A stretch of 64,000 bases of DNA, from the NCBI RefSeq assembly GCF_005869225.1, contig NZ_SWFP01000006.1:310001-374000 (forward strand). Direction: 5' to 3'. Below, piece by piece: positions 45,988-54,747 of the stretch. The stretch comes from Dyadobacter bucti. GTDB lineage: Bacteria > Bacteroidota > Bacteroidia > Cytophagales > Spirosomataceae. Made by a program: the position numbers and the translations under genes. The notes beneath the pieces were generated by a model that had not been told where the DNA came from, ran no database searches, and was given only the letters and a program-made list of their open reading frames with translations. Numbering within the stretch: position 1 is the first letter of the stretch; every line of letters starts with the position of its first letter.

Positions 45988-46063
45988 TATTTTGATTTGG
46001 AAAATACATCGTACATCCTGTAATTTGCGTCGCAAAGATGTTCAAAACTTACCTAATCGCACC

Positions 46064-46444
46064 ATGGATTTCCCATCAGAACTTAAGTATACAGAAGATC
46101 ACGAGTGGATTCGTATTGACGGAGATACGGCATTTATCGGGATCACAGACCACGCTCAGAACGAATTAGGTGATATTGTATACGTGGATATCAACACGGT
46201 AGGGGATGCACTCGAAAAAGGAGAAGTGTTTGGTTCGGTCGAAGCAGTAAAGACAGTTTCTGATTTGTTTATCCCGGTTGCAGGAACAGTCGTTGAGGTA
46301 AATGAGGAGTTGGACGGAGAGCCTGAACTTGTGAATACGGATCCATACGGACGGGGCTGGATGGTTAAAATAAGTTTATCAAATCCTGGTGATCAGGACG
46401 GCCTGCTTTCAGCCGAAGATTATCAAAAGTTTATAGGCGCCTGA
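46064..46444 (+). CDS. gcvH: Glycine cleavage system H protein
   Basis: GcvH carries the aminomethyl group on a lipoyl arm between the P, T and L proteins. The 126-residue protein begins MDFPSELKYTEDHEWI and has the lipoylated lysine in GSVEAVKTVSDL at about residue 62. An in-frame extension to 45992 would add a non-homologous 24-residue leader beginning five bases after the sprA stop, so the internal ATG is chosen. GcvH next to sprA is common in Bacteroidota; no functional link is known. A strong terminator follows. Confidence 0.95.
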   Translation: MDFPSELKYTEDHEWIRIDGDTAFIGITDHAQNELGDIVYVDINTVGDALEKGEVFGSVEAVKTVSDLFIPVAGTVVEVNEELDGEPELVNTDPYGRGWMVKISLSNPGDQDGLLSAEDYQKFIGA

Positions 46445-46455
46445 TATGAAGGTAG

Positions 46456-46480
46456 AAGCTCCAAACGGAGCTTTTTTTTT
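46456..46480 (+). terminator. gcvH terminator
   Basis: AAGCTCC and GGAGCTT form a perfect 7-bp stem with loop AAAC, followed by a run of T to 46480. This is a textbook intrinsic terminator 12 bases after gcvH. Confidence 0.93.
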
Positions 46481-46533
46481 GGAGAACTGGTTTAAATTAT
46501 CAGATTCAGGCTTAAGTTTTTTGCAAGATCAAT

Positions 46534-47817
46534 ATGAAATTATTAATTCGTTCAGTTCGGATAATTGATAAAAAGTCGCCTTTCAATGGTCAGGTCAGCG
46601 ATGTACTGATCGAAGGCGGGAAAATAAAACAAATTGGGAAAGACATTGAAAAAGGTGACGCTGAAATAAAAGAAGCAGCCGGACTATGCGTATCGCCAGG
46701 CTGGATTGATATGCGTGTTGCTTCCCGTGATCCGGGTTTTGAACATAAAGAGGATCTTGGAACTGTTCGCTCGGCCGCCGCGCATGGTGGGTTTACTGAG
46801 ATTGTACTTTTACCAAATACTGAACCGGTAGTCCATAGTAAGGACACATTGAACTATATCCTCAAATCTGGGCCGGATGAGTTGGTAAAGCTGCATGCTA
46901 CGGCTGCTATAACCCGCAAAACCGAAGGCATTGATTTTACAGAAATGATCGACCTGCATGAGGCCGGAGCTGTTGCATTCACCGACGGCGAGCACGCTGT
47001 CCAGAATGCCGATCTGTTTCTGAAAACGATACTTTATCTGCAGCCTTTGAATGCTTTGCTGATGAATCGGCCGGAGGACCGGCAGCTGACACTTTACGGA
47101 CAAATGCATGAAGGTGTTACCAGCACGCTCACCGGTATGAAAGGTATACCTTCGCTTGCAGAAGAAATGATGCTTTCGCGAGACCTTAAATTACTGGGGT
47201 ATGCACTTGAAAAAAGTATGTACAAGTCTTCTGCACCTGCTTTGCATGTTTCTCTGATATCTACCAGCAGTGGAGTTGAGCTGATCAGGCAAGCAAAGAA
47301 AAGCGGGCTCCCGGTTTCTTGTGACGTGGCAGCCCACCAACTGGCCTATACGGACAGCGATCTGATGGGATTTGACACAAACCTGAAAGTTAATCCTCCT
47401 TTTCGTGCCAAAGCAGATGCTGATGCGATCAGAGCAGGTTTGGCTGATGGGACAATCGATGCGATCGTGTCCGACCATAGCCCGCATGATGAAGAAAGCA
47501 AGAACCTGGAATTTGATCATGCGGATTTTGGCATAACTGGCTTAGAGACAGTTTTTTCTCTGGCAATTATGCACAGTGAACTTGCTGTGGAAGACATCAT
47601 AGAAAAGCTCACCGTCACACCGCGAAACATATTGAGATTGGAAAACAAATCCATCGAAGAAGGTGCCGAGGCTAACCTTACTTTTTTTAACCCGGATGAA
47701 GAATGGACTTTTGACAAAAGCTATTCAAAATCTAAAAACACACCCTTTTTAGGGCAGGTATTACGTGGAAAAGTCTGTGGGGTGATTAATAGTGGAAAAC
47801 AGGAGTGGTATATATGA
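46534..47817 (+). CDS. Dihydroorotase-like protein lacking metal ligands (probable non-catalytic paralogue)
   Basis: The 427-residue amidohydrolase-fold protein aligns with class I dihydroorotase over its whole length. The metal-binding H-x-H after the first strand (normally D-V-H-V-H-L-R-E-P-G) reads DMRVASRDPG at about 58-67. The later ligand histidines are also replaced: the usual H-x-E-D region reads MNRPEDRQL, and L-H-x-x-H-V-S-T reads LHVSLIST. The catalytic aspartate motif VSDHSPHDEE remains. Such pseudo-dihydroorotases act as structural partners of aspartate transcarbamoylase in some bacteria; that role is inference here. Its stop overlaps the next start (ATGA). Confidence 0.85.
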   Translation: MKLLIRSVRIIDKKSPFNGQVSDVLIEGGKIKQIGKDIEKGDAEIKEAAGLCVSPGWIDMRVASRDPGFEHKEDLGTVRSAAAHGGFTEIVLLPNTEPVVHSKDTLNYILKSGPDELVKLHATAAITRKTEGIDFTEMIDLHEAGAVAFTDGEHAVQNADLFLKTILYLQPLNALLMNRPEDRQLTLYGQMHEGVTSTLTGMKGIPSLAEEMMLSRDLKLLGYALEKSMYKSSAPALHVSLISTSSGVELIRQAKKSGLPVSCDVAAHQLAYTDSDLMGFDTNLKVNPPFRAKADADAIRAGLADGTIDAIVSDHSPHDEESKNLEFDHADFGITGLETVFSLAIMHSELAVEDIIEKLTVTPRNILRLENKSIEEGAEANLTFFNPDEEWTFDKSYSKSKNTPFLGQVLRGKVCGVINSGKQEWYI

Positions 47818-48374
47818 AAAACATCATCGCATATTTTGATAAGCCGCTTCTAAAAGTATCCATGGCCTTTTCTGTCATAACAGGATTTGCCGCCTTTCTT
47901 TTTTTTCTGGGATTATATTTTGTCGGAGTTCCGCCGTTGGGCAGCGTAAGGTCGTTGGACATGGGAATATATGTCATCCTGATAGCCGGAGCCTGCTTAT
48001 ATTACAGAAAAAAATACGGTCATGGATTTCTCCATTTATGGGAAGCACTTACGATTGGTTATTTTATCACTTGTGTCGCGGCAATGATTAATGGTTGGCT
48101 GATTTATCTTTTTGTAACGTATGTCGATACGTCCGTATTCAACGAATATATAACCAATGCGCTTGCGGTTTTAGACGCCGGGCGGAAGACGCAGACAGCA
48201 TATATGAAGGACGATGAATTTAATTCGCTCTATCAAACTATAAAATCCAATAAGCCTTCGATTCTTATCAGCAATGAGATCAGTCAAAGGCTGCTTATGG
48301 CGATCATACCGATCCTGGTTATTTCATTGATATTCCGGAAGCAGGACTACGGCGTATTTCAGGATAAATCCTAA
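47814..48374 (+). CDS. DUF4199 membrane protein (first copy)
   Basis: The 186-residue protein has four hydrophobic segments (about 13-38, 48-65, 80-103 and 158-178), the pattern of DUF4199. It starts at the ATG that overlaps the stop of the dihydroorotase-like gene, so translation is coupled. Function is unknown in the family. A second DUF4199 gene follows 50 bases downstream; the two share arrangement but little sequence and are probably old paralogues. Confidence 0.72.
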   Translation: MKNIIAYFDKPLLKVSMAFSVITGFAAFLFFLGLYFVGVPPLGSVRSLDMGIYVILIAGACLYYRKKYGHGFLHLWEALTIGYFITCVAAMINGWLIYLFVTYVDTSVFNEYITNALAVLDAGRKTQTAYMKDDEFNSLYQTIKSNKPSILISNEISQRLLMAIIPILVISLIFRKQDYGVFQDKS

Positions 48375-48424
48375 TTTTATAGAATGCCGGTCCGATTTGC
48401 ATGCAACCTAAACAATTACATATA

Positions 48425-48940
48425 ATGGAAGAAAAAGTATCTACAGCCCGAGTTGCCCTAAAGTATGGCGTTCTTGGGTCCGTTGTCATCATGATTTTTA
48501 CGACTATTATTAATGTTGCAGGGCTGTCGCAGAACAAAATTCTATCGTCCCTATCTTTTGTTTTTATGATTGTGGCCATCGTTTTGTCGATGAAGGATTT
48601 TCGTGAACAGAATAAAGGATTTATGTCGTATGGAGAAGGGCTGGGGTTGGGAACACTCGTTTCGGCCGTGATGGGTTTGCTGAGCTCTGCTTTCACCATG
48701 TTCTATATTCAGTTTATCGACAATACGCTTCTCACCCAGGGGATGGATAAAGTCCGGTCGGATATGGAGGCCAAAGGAATGGACGATTCCCAGATCGATC
48801 AGGCGATGGAGTTGTCCCAGAGATTCATGTCGCCCGGCGTTGTTTTTGCAATGGGTGTGTTTATGTATATTTTAACGGGGTTCATTATTTCCCTGATAGT
48901 TGCAGCCATTGTCCGGAAGGAAAAGCCTGTTTTTGAGTAA
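48425..48940 (+). CDS. DUF4199 membrane protein (second copy)
   Basis: The 171-residue protein has hydrophobic segments at about 13-32, 38-54, 73-97 and 140-163, and a loop with MEAKGMDDSQIDQAMEL before the last helix, typical of DUF4199. The start chosen is ATG 48425 (MEEKVSTARVALKYG) rather than the ATG at 48401, because the upstream eight residues are not family-like. It precedes gldF by 26 bases and may be co-transcribed with it. Function is unknown. Confidence 0.75.
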   Translation: MEEKVSTARVALKYGVLGSVVIMIFTTIINVAGLSQNKILSSLSFVFMIVAIVLSMKDFREQNKGFMSYGEGLGLGTLVSAVMGLLSSAFTMFYIQFIDNTLLTQGMDKVRSDMEAKGMDDSQIDQAMELSQRFMSPGVVFAMGVFMYILTGFIISLIVAAIVRKEKPVFE

Positions 48941-48966
48941 AATGCCTGTCTAAATAAATTCAAAGC

Positions 48967-49695
48967 GTGTTAGCAATTTTTCAGAAAGAGATCGGCAGTT
49001 TCTTCAATTCCCTGATCGCCTATATCGTTATGGCTGTATTTTTAACGGCTGTGGGATTGATCGTGTGGGTTTTCCCCGATTCCAATATTCTGGATTATGG
49101 CTATGCCGAGCTGGGATCTTTTTTTCAGCTCGCACCTTATGTACTTCTGTTTTTGATTCCGGCCATCACAATGCGCTCGCTGGCCGATGAGATCAAAACC
49201 GGTACGCTTGAATTACTTCTTACAAAGCCTTTGCTGAACCGGGACTTAATTTTAGGTAAATTTTTTGCAAACTGGACGCTGGTGCTCATCACCCTGTTGC
49301 CAACGCTTATCTACTATTATAGCATTTACAAACTTGGAAATCCGGAAGGTAACATTGACTCCGCAGCTGTATTCGGATCTTATATCGGCTTGATGCTTTT
49401 TAGCGGTGTACTGGTGTCCATTGGCTTATGGTCCTCTTCATTAAATGATAACCAGGTCGTTGCCTTCATCCTCGGGGTATTTATTGCTTTCATCTGGTAT
49501 ATCGGTTTTGGAGCGATTTCTGACCTTGCTGGCACAGGGCTGGTTGCAGAGATTTTTTCCTGGGCTGCTTTGGACAGGCAATATCTTTCACTAGGCAAAG
49601 GCCTTGTAGACTCCCGCAACGTCATTTACCTGCTGAGCCTGATGGCGTTTTTTCTTTTCCTGACTTACATTCAGGTGCAAAAGCTCAGAAAATAG
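48967..49695 (+). CDS. gldF: Gliding-associated ABC transporter permease GldF
   Basis: The 242-residue integral membrane protein has six predicted helices and the ABC-2 permease pattern: LADEIKTGTLELLLTKPL after the second helix, and SSLNDNQVVAFILGVFIAF. This matches GldF, which with GldG and the ATPase GldA forms an ABC system needed for gliding in Flavobacterium. The start is a GTG. gldG normally follows immediately but does not here: 266 bases of non-coding sequence and a sigma factor gene come next. A generic ABC-2 permease is the alternative. Confidence 0.82.
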   Translation: MLAIFQKEIGSFFNSLIAYIVMAVFLTAVGLIVWVFPDSNILDYGYAELGSFFQLAPYVLLFLIPAITMRSLADEIKTGTLELLLTKPLLNRDLILGKFFANWTLVLITLLPTLIYYYSIYKLGNPEGNIDSAAVFGSYIGLMLFSGVLVSIGLWSSSLNDNQVVAFILGVFIAFIWYIGFGAISDLAGTGLVAEIFSWAALDRQYLSLGKGLVDSRNVIYLLSLMAFFLFLTYIQVQKLRK

Positions 49696-49740
49696 AAACA
49701 TTTTTCTCTTCCCGTTTCTTCTTATTCTCCTCATAAGAGC

Positions 49741-49784
49741 GTTAAAAGTCAATTAATTCAGCTTCGAGGTCTTTGACTCTTAAC
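49741..49784. other. Inverted repeat in the gldF-sigma intergenic region
   Basis: GTTAAAAGTCAA (49741-49752) pairs with TTGACTCTTAAC (49773-49784) with one mismatch across a 20-base loop. It may terminate gldF or serve as an operator for the sigma factor gene. The remainder of 49696-49961 shows no gene. Confidence 0.4.
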
Positions 49785-49961
49785 CTTTTGATCCATTTTT
49801 GCCAGTTGATCGTATATTAATTCAGAAACCCTGAAACGAAAAACCTATCTCTCGCCAGAGATTTACATCAGAACTTAAACCTTAACCTAAAGTGCTAGAA
49901 GCGGTCAAAGAGGCAATAATTTGTAGAAACCGGCGTATGGTTCTTCCAAAATTTTATTAGC

Positions 49962-50546
49962 TTGCCTTTAAGTAATTTACAATTAACTATTAAGCGACTC
50001 TTGGCGACTAGCAAGGTAAAATATTCGGAAGAGGAACTGGTGGTAGCTCTGAAAAGAAACGAGCGAACCGCTTTTGAATTCCTGTACGATCACTACTCAG
50101 GAGCTTTATATAATATCATTTCAAAGACGTTGAGGGATGAGGAGAAAGCGGCCGATGTATTGCAAGAATCCTTTTTGAAGATATGGAAGAATATAGCTTC
50201 CTACAATCCGGAAAAAGGACGACTCTTTACATGGATCATAAATATTGCGCGAAATGGTGCGATAGATGCCGCCAGAGTGGAAGGAAGAAAGCCGGCAATG
50301 GAAGATATTGGCGATAAAGCTGCCATGAACGAACGGGACGTCTCCGGAGATTCCCAAACGATAAGTTCGGAAATGAAAGCAATCGTAGATATGCTCAGGC
50401 CCGAAAGGAAAATCCTGATTGATATGGCCTACTTTCAAGGCTATACCCATGAGGAAATCTCCGAGGAATTGAGTATCCCGTTGGGAACGGTGAAATCGAG
50501 AATCCGAACAGCATTACAAGAGTTAAAACAATACTTTTCAGTATGA
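49962..50546 (+). CDS. ECF-type RNA polymerase sigma factor
   Basis: The 194-residue sigma-70 family factor has region 2 (FEFLYDHYSGALYNIISK, then DVLQESFLKIWKNI and GRLFTWIINIARN, about residues 36-100) and region 4 (YTHEEISEELSIPLGTVKSR, about 160-180). There is no region 1 or 3, as in ECF factors of the SigK type. The only plausible start is a TTG. Its stop overlaps the anti-sigma ATG (ATGA), so the pair is coupled. The inducing signal is unknown. Confidence 0.92.
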   Translation: MPLSNLQLTIKRLLATSKVKYSEEELVVALKRNERTAFEFLYDHYSGALYNIISKTLRDEEKAADVLQESFLKIWKNIASYNPEKGRLFTWIINIARNGAIDAARVEGRKPAMEDIGDKAAMNERDVSGDSQTISSEMKAIVDMLRPERKILIDMAYFQGYTHEEISEELSIPLGTVKSRIRTALQELKQYFSV

Positions 50547-51421
50547 ATATCCAAGCCTACATAGAGTCCGGTATATTAGAGGAATATGTATTGGGCACTG
50601 TTTCTCCTCAGGAAAAACAGGAAGTGGAGTGTATGTCACATATTTACCCAGAAATAAAAGAAGAGCTGTTAAGAACTGAGAGCGCTTTGGAAGAATATGC
50701 ATTAAAACACCAAACACCCCCACCTCCCTCATTAAAAGAGGCCCTTTTTGCCCAGATGAATTTTGACACAAATGAGGGGTCGCAAAATACAGAATCTTCT
50801 GAACTGACTGTCGAAAATAACGAATCCGAAAATACATCCGACGTAGCACTATCTCATGCAGATGCCAGCGAAACCAAAGTAGTTGCTAATGTTTTCGAAA
50901 AAGAGGTTGTGCGCGAAGTTGCACCGCTCTGGGCCAGACTGGCCGTTGCTGCATCTGTAATATTAGCGATTTTTGCAGGATGGTCGGCCGTGCAGATGTC
51001 GGGCATGAAAACCGGCATGAAGCAGATGGCGATGGAAATGGATGGCGTGAAAAAGAATTACGATTACGCCCAATCGCTCGCGAGCTTGTACAGGAATCCC
51101 CAGTATAAGACAGTTCACCTTGCAGGATTGGAAAAATCTCCGCAAAGCTCTGTTGCTGCATTCTGGAATCAGCAGACCAACGAAGTTTTGCTGGATGTGC
51201 AGAATCTTCCTGCGGCTCCGGCCGGGAAACAATATCAGTTATGGAGCATTGTTGACGGTGTTCCCGTTGATATCGGAATGCTCGACCATGAATTTTCAGG
51301 TAAGGTTTTGAAAATGAAAAATACAAAGGCAGGATCCGTAGCTTTCGCTATCACGCTTGAAAAAGAGGGAGGAAATCCAACCCCGACCATGGAAGAAATG
51401 TATGTCATGGGTAAGGTTTAA
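50543..51421 (+). CDS. Membrane-bound anti-sigma factor, RskA-like
   Basis: The 292-residue protein has an N-terminal cytoplasmic anti-sigma region (ESGILEEYVLGTVSPQEKQEV, in part), an acidic linker, one transmembrane helix (about 132-153) and a periplasmic RskA-like domain (EVLLDVQNLPAAPAGKQYQLW, in part, near 215). It lacks the zinc H-x3-C-x2-C motif. It should hold the upstream ECF sigma factor at the membrane until regulated proteolysis. The FAD oxidoreductase gene begins 27 bases later and may belong to the same transcript. Confidence 0.87.
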   Translation: MNIQAYIESGILEEYVLGTVSPQEKQEVECMSHIYPEIKEELLRTESALEEYALKHQTPPPPSLKEALFAQMNFDTNEGSQNTESSELTVENNESENTSDVALSHADASETKVVANVFEKEVVREVAPLWARLAVAASVILAIFAGWSAVQMSGMKTGMKQMAMEMDGVKKNYDYAQSLASLYRNPQYKTVHLAGLEKSPQSSVAAFWNQQTNEVLLDVQNLPAAPAGKQYQLWSIVDGVPVDIGMLDHEFSGKVLKMKNTKAGSVAFAITLEKEGGNPTPTMEEMYVMGKV

Positions 51422-51448
51422 GTTTTTTTAGTCAGTTTACAAGAGTTC

Positions 51449-53158
51449 ATGAAGCGTAGAAATTTTATTGGAAGTATTGCGGCCGGCAGTACTGTATTAT
51501 CATCCACCTCCCTAGTCACAGGAGGTGGAATCGTTGAAAGCCATTCCAAAATTGAAAAAAGCAAAGCCTCACTCAAAGCAGATGTCGTCATCGCAGGCGG
51601 CGGGCTGGGCGGATGTGCAGCAGCACTGGGTGCATTAAGGAACAATCTCAAAGTTATATTACTGGAAGAAACGGACTGGATCGGTGGGCAGCTGAGCCAG
51701 CAGGGCGTCCCGCCCGACGAGCACCAATGGATAGAAACACACGGCGCGACACAGTTGTACCGTGATTTTCGGCAATCAGTCCGGCAATATTATAAAAGAA
51801 ACTACCCCCTTACAGAATCAGCAAAAAGTCGGGAACACCTCAATCCGGGTGACGGATCGGTGTCTAGGCTTTGTCATGAACCGCGGGTAACCGTGGCCGT
51901 GCTGACCGATATGCTTGCTTCGTATATTAGTTCCGGTAAGCTCACGCTTCTTCTCGAACATAAGGTTGTTTCTGCCCAGGTAACTGGTAATAAGGTTGCC
52001 TCTGTGGATGCCATTGATAAAAAAGATGGTAAGGGAATTACATTGAATGCCCCATATTTTGTGGACGCCACCGAGCTAGGCGATTTGCTTCCACTGACAG
52101 GAACTGAATTTGTAATCGGAACAGAGTCGAAAAGCGAGACAAAAGAACTGCATGCGCCCGAAAAGGGAAATCCGGGAAATAACCAGGCATTCACCGTTTG
52201 TTTTGCAATTGATTACCAGCCGGGTGAAAATCATGTGATTCAAAGACCTGCAGAATATGATTTTTGGAAAAATTTCATTCCTAAAATGAATCCCGCGTGG
52301 TCAGGAAAATTACTGGATCTGTCTTATTCCAATCCCAAAACTCTTGAACCCAAACAGCTAGGTTTTCACCCCGAAGGCATCAGCACGGGAGATAAACTGA
52401 ACTTATGGAACTACCGGAAAATTCTCAGCAAAGACAATTTTCTGCCCGGCACTTATAACGGTGATATCACGATTGTAAACTGGCCGCAGAATGATTATTT
52501 CCTGGGAGATCTGGTGGGAGCGAATGAAAAGGAATTCAAAAAGCATTTTGAGCGCGGGAAACAATTGAGCCTTTCGCTACTATACTGGCTTCAGACCGAA
52601 GCTCCCCGTCCCGACGGAGGCAAAGGCTGGCCCGGAATCCGCCTGAGAAAAGATGTGATGGGCACCGAAGACGGACTCGCAAAATATCCTTACGTTAGAG
52701 AATCACGAAGAATAAAGGCGGTGTTCACAATCAAGGAAGAGCACGTCGGAGCTGCCAACCGCGCTTTGATCACCGGAAAAGAATCGGGAAATACCGCCGC
52801 CAAATTTTACGACAGCGTCGGAATAGGATATTATCATATCGATTTACACCCAAGCACAGGCGGAGACAATTACATTGATTTTGCATCTTTGCCATTTCAA
52901 ATACCATTGGGCGCGCTACTGCCCGTGAGGATGGAAAATCTGCTTCCAGCCAATAAAAATATAGGCACAACGCATATAACCAATGGCTGCTACCGCCTGC
53001 ACCCGGTTGAATGGAGCATTGGAGAAGCTGTAGGACTGCTGGTTAAATATGCCTCAGAAAAGAAAGTTCTCCCACGGGTCGTGCGGGAGAACAAGGAATT
53101 ATTGAGGGAATTTCAGGAGTTTGTGAGACGGGAGGGGATTGAGACGGAATGGAGATAA
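51449..53158 (+). CDS. Exported FAD-dependent oxidoreductase
   Basis: The 569-residue protein begins with a signal (MKRRNFIGSIAAGSTVLSS) that resembles a Tat signal. A Rossmann FAD loop follows (DVVIAGGGLGGCAAA, about 43-57) with the dinucleotide-binding LLEETDWIGGQLS. The C-terminal region (TNGCYRLHPVEWSIGEAVG, about 510-528) closes the FAD site, as in the FAD_oxidored (PF12831) family. The substrate is unknown; some relatives lie in polysaccharide loci. It may be co-expressed with the sigma/anti-sigma pair. The next 1.4 kb is a repeat array with no gene. Confidence 0.85.
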   Translation: MKRRNFIGSIAAGSTVLSSTSLVTGGGIVESHSKIEKSKASLKADVVIAGGGLGGCAAALGALRNNLKVILLEETDWIGGQLSQQGVPPDEHQWIETHGATQLYRDFRQSVRQYYKRNYPLTESAKSREHLNPGDGSVSRLCHEPRVTVAVLTDMLASYISSGKLTLLLEHKVVSAQVTGNKVASVDAIDKKDGKGITLNAPYFVDATELGDLLPLTGTEFVIGTESKSETKELHAPEKGNPGNNQAFTVCFAIDYQPGENHVIQRPAEYDFWKNFIPKMNPAWSGKLLDLSYSNPKTLEPKQLGFHPEGISTGDKLNLWNYRKILSKDNFLPGTYNGDITIVNWPQNDYFLGDLVGANEKEFKKHFERGKQLSLSLLYWLQTEAPRPDGGKGWPGIRLRKDVMGTEDGLAKYPYVRESRRIKAVFTIKEEHVGAANRALITGKESGNTAAKFYDSVGIGYYHIDLHPSTGGDNYIDFASLPFQIPLGALLPVRMENLLPANKNIGTTHITNGCYRLHPVEWSIGEAVGLLVKYASEKKVLPRVVRENKELLREFQEFVRREGIETEWR

Positions 53159-53210
53159 ACATGTATTGGCTAGGCGTTCCTTTCGCGTTCGGGAGTCGCT
53201 TTTTGCTAGT

Positions 53211-54438
53211 AGGTCGGTTTTTGTTACAATAATTTCAGCCCTTTGGGCTTATTTTGTTCGTGTAAAATGCATTTTGTCATTTTCATCTGCCTTCAATAAA
53301 TCTATCATCGGCGGCATTGTTAACTTCAACAACCGGAGAGGCTGAAATAATTTCAACTGCTGTGTCCGATGTTGCAGAATAGCGCCAGAATAACAATCCC
53401 GAAGGGATGTAATTATTATAGAAAAATTGGTCACCGAAAGCCATTAACCCCGATGGGGTGGCATTATTGATGAATTATGTCACCCCATCGGGGTTTCGAG
53501 TTTCGCTGACGGGTCGGTTTTTTGTTATAATAATTTCAGCCCTTTTGGGCTTATTTCGTTCATGTAAAATGCATTTTGTCATTTTCATCTACCTTCAATA
53601 AATCTTTTATCGGCGCCATTAACTTATATCGGAGAGGCTGAAATAATTGCAACTCCTTTGTCCGATGTTGCAGAATCGCGCCAGAATAACAATCCCGAAG
53701 GGATGTAATTATTATAGAAAAATTGGTCACCGAAAGCCATTAACCCCGATAGGGTGGCATTATTTATGAATTATGTCACCCTTTCAGGGTTTCGAGTTTC
53801 GCTGACGGGTCGGTTTTTTGTTATAATAATTTCAGCCCTTTTGGGCTTATTTCGTTCATGTAAAATGCATTTTGTCATTTTCATCTATCTTAAATAGATC
53901 TATCATCGGCGGCATTGTTAACTTATATAGAAAGGTTGAAAAACTTGCAACTCCTTTGTCCGATTCCGTAGGAATGCGCCAGAATAACAATCCCGAAGGG
54001 ATGTAATTATTATAGAAAATTGGTCATCGAAAGCCATTAACCCCGATGGGATGGCATTATTTATGAATTATGTCACCCTTTCAGGGTTTAGAGTTTTGGC
54101 GACGGGTCGGTTTTTGTTACAAAAATTTCAGCCCTCTGGGCTTATTTTGTTCGTGTAAAATGCATTTTGTCATTTTCATCCACCTTCAATAAATCTCTTA
54201 TCGGCGGCATTGTTAACTTCAACCGAAGAGGCTGAAATCATTTCAACTCCTTTGTCCGATGTTGCAGGATCGCGCCAGAATAACAATCCCGAAGGGATGT
54301 AATTATTATAGAAAAATTGGTCACCGAAAGCCATTAATTCTGATGGGGTGGCATTATTTATGAATTATGTCACCCTTTCAGGGTTTCGAGTTTTGCTGAC
54401 GGGTCGGTTTTTGTTACAATAATTTCAGCCCTCTGGGC
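53211..54438. repeat. Tandem array of about 297-bp repeats (four full copies plus a partial fifth)
   Basis: The unit starts GGGTCGGTTTTTTGTTA and restarts at 53211, 53511, 53807, 54104 and 54401 (periods 300, 296, 297, 297). The fifth copy breaks off at about 54438. Each unit contains several small palindromes: CAGCCCTTTTGGGCT, AAAATGCATTTT, ATCCCGAAGGGAT followed by GTAATTATTATAGAAAA, CCCCGATGGGG and CACCCTTTCAGGG. Copies differ by scattered substitutions. Elements with such CCC-n-GGG hairpins are dispersed in Bacteroidota genomes. No convincing coding frame crosses the array. Confidence 0.9.
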
Positions 54439-54647
54439 GATTGGCTTACGGAAGGGAAGTAGGCGAGTTGCTGAGCAGTGCCAGCGCCGAAAACTGGACA
54501 GCCGAATTATGGACCATGTTCGGCGGCTACATCCTCGCCCTGCAAGAGCTGGGTAACGTGTCGGACCTTCCCAATACCTTTTCATCCTTCAAAGAATTGC
54601 TGGAATTTTTCGAAAAGGTCGATAAAATAAGACTAGCCAACACCTAA
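54439..54647 (+). pseudogene. Orphan 3' gene remnant at the end of the repeat array
   Basis: About 68 codons (RLAYGREVGELLSSASAENW and on to VDKIRLANT) form a plausible helical C-terminus with bacterial codon use and visibly higher GC than the repeats. There is no start codon of its own other than a TTG at the junction, and a stop at 54420 lies inside the repeat. It looks like the tail of a gene whose front was lost when the array inserted or expanded. The parent family was not recognised. Confidence 0.5.
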
Positions 54648-54667
54648 CCCACGAATTTATTCGTGGG
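54648..54667. repeat. 20-bp palindrome CCCACGAAT/ATTCGTGGG
   Basis: Nine-base perfect arms around TT lie directly after the remnant stop. Palindromes of this CCCACGAAT type are scattered in Bacteroidota genomes, so this is probably another dispersed element in the same cluster. Confidence 0.6.
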
Positions 54668-54681
54668 AAACACGAAAAAAG

Positions 54682-54728
54682 AAAAAACGTCCCGGCAAGC
54701 CAATGAGGTTAGCCGGGACGTTTTTTTT
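54682..54728. terminator. Strong bidirectional terminator
   Basis: AAAAAACGTCCCGGC (54682-54696) pairs with GCCGGGACGTTTTTT (54712-54726), with a 15-base loop and further T to 54728. It separates the remnant from the convergent Uma2 gene and has a U tract in both directions. Confidence 0.92.
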
Positions 54729-54747
54729 ATATAGACGGAAAGATCTC

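Noticed and set aside
45992..46063. 24-residue N-terminal extension of GcvH
   Set aside because: The extension begins five bases after the sprA stop and has no homology to H proteins, whose N-terminus matches the internal ATG.
53139..53434. Small open frames in the first repeat copy
   Set aside because: They are not preserved in the other copies and contain no plausible protein signature.
53211..54438. CRISPR array
   Set aside because: The unit is about 297 bp with no short direct repeats separated by unique spacers; adjacent copies are similar over their whole length.
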